Assembly: GCA_947178685.1 (NCBI GenBank)
Contig: CAMWZE010000062.1
Location: forward strand, 1-7,823
Length of the DNA: 7,823 nt
Direction of reading: 5' to 3'
DNA from: an uncultured Porphyromonadaceae bacterium
Lineage (GTDB): Bacteria; Bacteroidota; Bacteroidia; Bacteroidales; Muribaculaceae
Part shown: positions 5,665-7,823 of the stretch, one piece after another
How the letters are laid out: every line of letters starts with the position of its first letter
Numbering within the stretch: the stretch's first letter is position 1
Made by a program: the position numbers and the translations under genes
Notes under the pieces: generated by a model
What the model saw: only the letters and a program-made list of their open reading frames with translations
Database searches by the model: none
What the model was told of the DNA's origin: nothing

Positions 5665-7823
5665 TTGCCCATTTCTGAAAGAAACTTCACCCTCACGAGT
5701 CTTATCTCCTCCTCGGTGAATTCATCTCCGAGTTCCTGAATGGCAGCCTCAAGATCATCTTCCTGGCTCTCCTTAAAGAAATCGATTATATCGAGCTCAT
5801 GATCTTCGTCCATGATCTCATTTAGGAAATAGTCGATATTTATCTTAGTGCCTGCTTCTACTATCGCCTCAAGCTCGTCAATCAGCTCTCCAAATTCAAG
5901 ACCCTTGCTTTCAGCAAGTTCCTCAAGATCTATCTTTCTATCTATACTATGTATGATAGATATTTTGAGCTTGCTCTTGTTGGCCACCGAACGCACCCTT
6001 ATATCTTCCGGACGCTCTATCTCGTTCTCCTCGACATGGAGCTTGATCAGGTCCACAAAGTCCTTGCCGTAGCGTTTAGCCTTGCCCGCACCCACACCGG
6101 GAATATTGGAGAGTTCCTCTATTGTGATAGGATATGTGGTGGCCATAGCCTCAAGACTCGGATCCTGGAAAATAACATATGGAGGAAGGTCACTTCTCTT
6201 AGCTATCTTCTTTCGCAAATCCTTGAGCATGGAATAGAGAACCGGGTCTGCCACACATGAAGCGCCACCCTTGAATTGTGGTTCCATTTCCATTTCAGAG
6301 AAGTCATTGTCTTCAACAATCTTGAACGATACCGGTTTCTTAAGGAATTTCTTCCCTTTGGGAGTAAGGCGAATGATACCGTAATTCTCGACATCCTTCT
6401 CCAGATAACCGGAAATTGTTGCCTGACGTATGATAGTACTGAGAGTCTTCTCGTCAGTGCCCTCCAGACATCCGAATTCTTCTATTTTATCGTGATGATA
6501 TGAACGGACCTCATCTGTGGCACGGCCTATCAACACATTCACCAGGTAGTCAGGATTAAATTTCTCTTTAAGTGCGATCACCGTCTCTATGACGGCGCAA
6601 AGTTCATCTTGTGCTTCCACTTGTTTCTTTGGATTTATACAATTGTCGCAATTACCGCAATTATCGGTGTCATATTGCTCACCGAAATAATGCAAGAGTA
6701 TTTTTCTCCGACAAACAGACGACTCAGCATAGCTGGCTGTCTCGGCCAGCAGATGACGCCCGATCTCTTGCTCGGCCGCCGTCTTGCTTTGCATCAGCTT
6801 GTCTAATTTCTGTAAATCTTTATTTGTATAGAATGTTATGCATCTCCCTTCTCCTCCGTCTCGGCCGGCTCGCCCGGTCTCTTGATAATAGCCCTCCAGA
6901 CTCTTAGGGATATCATAGTGTATCACATATCTTACGTCCGGCTTATCGATACCCATGCCGAAAGCTATGGTGGCCACGATGACATCAACTTTCTCATGAA
7001 GGAAAGCATCCTGATTATCCGACCGTGTGGCCGAATCCATACCCGCATGATATGCGAGTGCCCTTATGTCGTTAAGACGCAAGGTCTCGGCAAGCTCCTC
7101 TACTCTCTTACGGCTAAGACAATAGATAATGCCCGACTTCCCTTCGTTTCCTTTTATGAATCGAATAATATCACGGTCTATCTCTTTGGTCTTAGGCCTG
7201 ACTTCATAGAAAAGATTGGCACGGTTGAAGCTGCTCTTGAATACCTTTGCATCGAGCATTCCCAAATTCTTTTGAATGTCATGCTGCACCTTAGGGGTAG
7301 CAGTGGCTGTCAGCGCGATAAGAGGACGTGTGCCCACCTCATTGATAATGGTACGGATACGTCTGTATTCCGGACGGAAATCATGTCCCCATTCCGATAT
7401 GCAATGAGCCTCATCTACAGCATAGAACGATATGTTCATCTGTCGCATGAACGCCATATTTTCCTCCTTTGTGAAGGATTCTGGCGCCACATAAAGAAGC
7501 TTGGTCCTACCGGACATCACATCCTGCTTCACCTTATCTATCATAGCCTTGTTGAGCGAAGAATTCAGGAAATGAGCTATCCCGTCATCCTCGCCGTAGT
7601 TGCGCATTGCATCCACCTGATTTTTCATCAGTGCTATCAGAGGGGAGATTACAATAGCCGTGCCTTCCGACATCAACGCGGGCAATTGATAACAAAGCGA
7701 TTTGCCCCCACCGGTGGGCATCAACACAAACACATCATTCCCGTCAAGAAGACTACTGATGATTTCCTGCTGGTTGCCCTTAAATTTATCAAAGCCGAAA
7801 TTATATTTCAATGCTTCATGAAT
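5661..7823 (-). CDS. recQ: ATP-dependent DNA helicase RecQ, 5' end beyond window
   Basis: The frame is open through the right edge. Codons before the TTG at 7811 read IHEA and continue the usual RecQ N-terminal helix, so the true start is outside the window. Counting from that TTG codon as residue 1, the helicase motifs are all present: motif 0 (FGFDKFKGNQQ, 5-15), Walker A (TGGGKS, 33-38), DEAH (133-136) followed by CISEWGHDFRPEY, LTATATP (167-173), AFGMGIDKPDVR (283-294) and motif VI (QETGRAGRDG, 310-319). The zinc-binding cysteines are C367, C385, C388 and C391. An RQC winged-helix region follows (about 400-495), then an HRDC domain (about 523-592, with IPGVGAGKAKRYG). A further acidic, helical extension of about 120 residues reaches 716 and resembles the extra C-terminal helix-turn-helix region common in Bacteroidetes RecQ proteins. 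RecQ unwinds DNA 3' to 5' in recombination and fork repair in the cytoplasm. It is probably not part of the envelope unit, although it is on the same strand 148 bases upstream. Confidence 0.95.
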   Translation of the reverse strand: MHEALKYNFGFDKFKGNQQEIISSLLDGNDVFVLMPTGGGKSLCYQLPALMSEGTAIVISPLIALMKNQVDAMRNYGEDDGIAHFLNSSLNKAMIDKVKQDVMSGRTKLLYVAPESFTKEENMAFMRQMNISFYAVDEAHCISEWGHDFRPEYRRIRTIINEVGTRPLIALTATATPKVQHDIQKNLGMLDAKVFKSSFNRANLFYEVRPKTKEIDRDIIRFIKGNEGKSGIIYCLSRKRVEELAETLRLNDIRALAYHAGMDSATRSDNQDAFLHEKVDVIVATIAFGMGIDKPDVRYVIHYDIPKSLEGYYQETGRAGRDGGEGRCITFYTNKDLQKLDKLMQSKTAAEQEIGRHLLAETASYAESSVCRRKILLHYFGEQYDTDNCGNCDNCINPKKQVEAQDELCAVIETVIALKEKFNPDYLVNVLIGRATDEVRSYHHDKIEEFGCLEGTDEKTLSTIIRQATISGYLEKDVENYGIIRLTPKGKKFLKKPVSFKIVEDNDFSEMEMEPQFKGGASCVADPVLYSMLKDLRKKIAKRSDLPPYVIFQDPSLEAMATTYPITIEELSNIPGVGAGKAKRYGKDFVDLIKLHVEENEIERPEDIRVRSVANKSKLKISIIHSIDRKIDLEELAESKGLEFGELIDELEAIVEAGTKINIDYFLNEIMDEDHELDIIDFFKESQEDDLEAAIQELGDEFTEEEIRLVRVKFLSEMGN

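Noticed and set aside
6203..6394. Minus-strand open frame of 63 codons inside recQ
   Set aside because: It is out of frame within the conserved RecQ coding region, with no signal of its own.
7809..7811. TTG as the recQ start codon
   Set aside because: The frame stays open to the window edge and the upstream codons fit the conserved RecQ N-terminal helix, so the start is probably beyond the window.
1..7823. Mobile elements, CRISPR arrays, toxin-antitoxin or defence genes
   Set aside because: No transposase, integrase, direct-repeat array or defence-type protein is visible; the sequence is filled by five housekeeping-type genes.

Overview
The window carries five protein genes, all on the minus strand and closely packed. 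It looks like a Bacteroidales chromosome, perhaps a Muribaculaceae- or Bacteroides-like gut lineage. The reasons are the pairing of a SurA-type periplasmic isomerase cluster with an OstA-like protein, a RecQ with a long acidic extension after HRDC, starts that mostly lack a strong Shine-Dalgarno sequence, and a TTTG-type promoter-like element. The family placement is inference from protein style, not from a search.

In transcription order (right to left): (1) recQ, an ATP-dependent DNA helicase whose 5' end runs off the right edge; (2) a 148-base gap holding a promoter-like element and a 10-bp perfect inverted repeat that would close a structured leader RNA; (3) a 641-residue secreted isomerase with two intact-looking parvulin domains; (4) a 313-residue lipoprotein related to SurA/PpiC but without recognisable parvulin catalytic residues; (5) a 461-residue SurA-like chaperone with two parvulin-like domains; (6) a 106-base gap with an oddly strong Shine-Dalgarno sequence in front of a six-codon mini-ORF; (7) the first 389 codons of an OstA/LptA-like protein, cut by the left edge.

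Genes 3 to 5 overlap by 4 and 11 bases and so form one translationally linked unit. All three products are predicted to be exported to the periplasm or its membranes and to help fold outer-membrane proteins. The OstA-like gene follows on the same strand and links the unit to lipopolysaccharide transport, so the cluster reads as an envelope-assembly operon. recQ is a DNA-repair neighbour, probably expressed separately.

Most of this is conserved housekeeping, and I see no mobile element, CRISPR array, tRNA, rRNA or defence system. The points worth a second look are the structured leader, the surA-ostA junction, and the uneven loss of catalytic histidines across the three isomerase-family proteins. 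All forward-strand open frames lie antisense to these genes or to their gaps and show no family features, so I leave them out.
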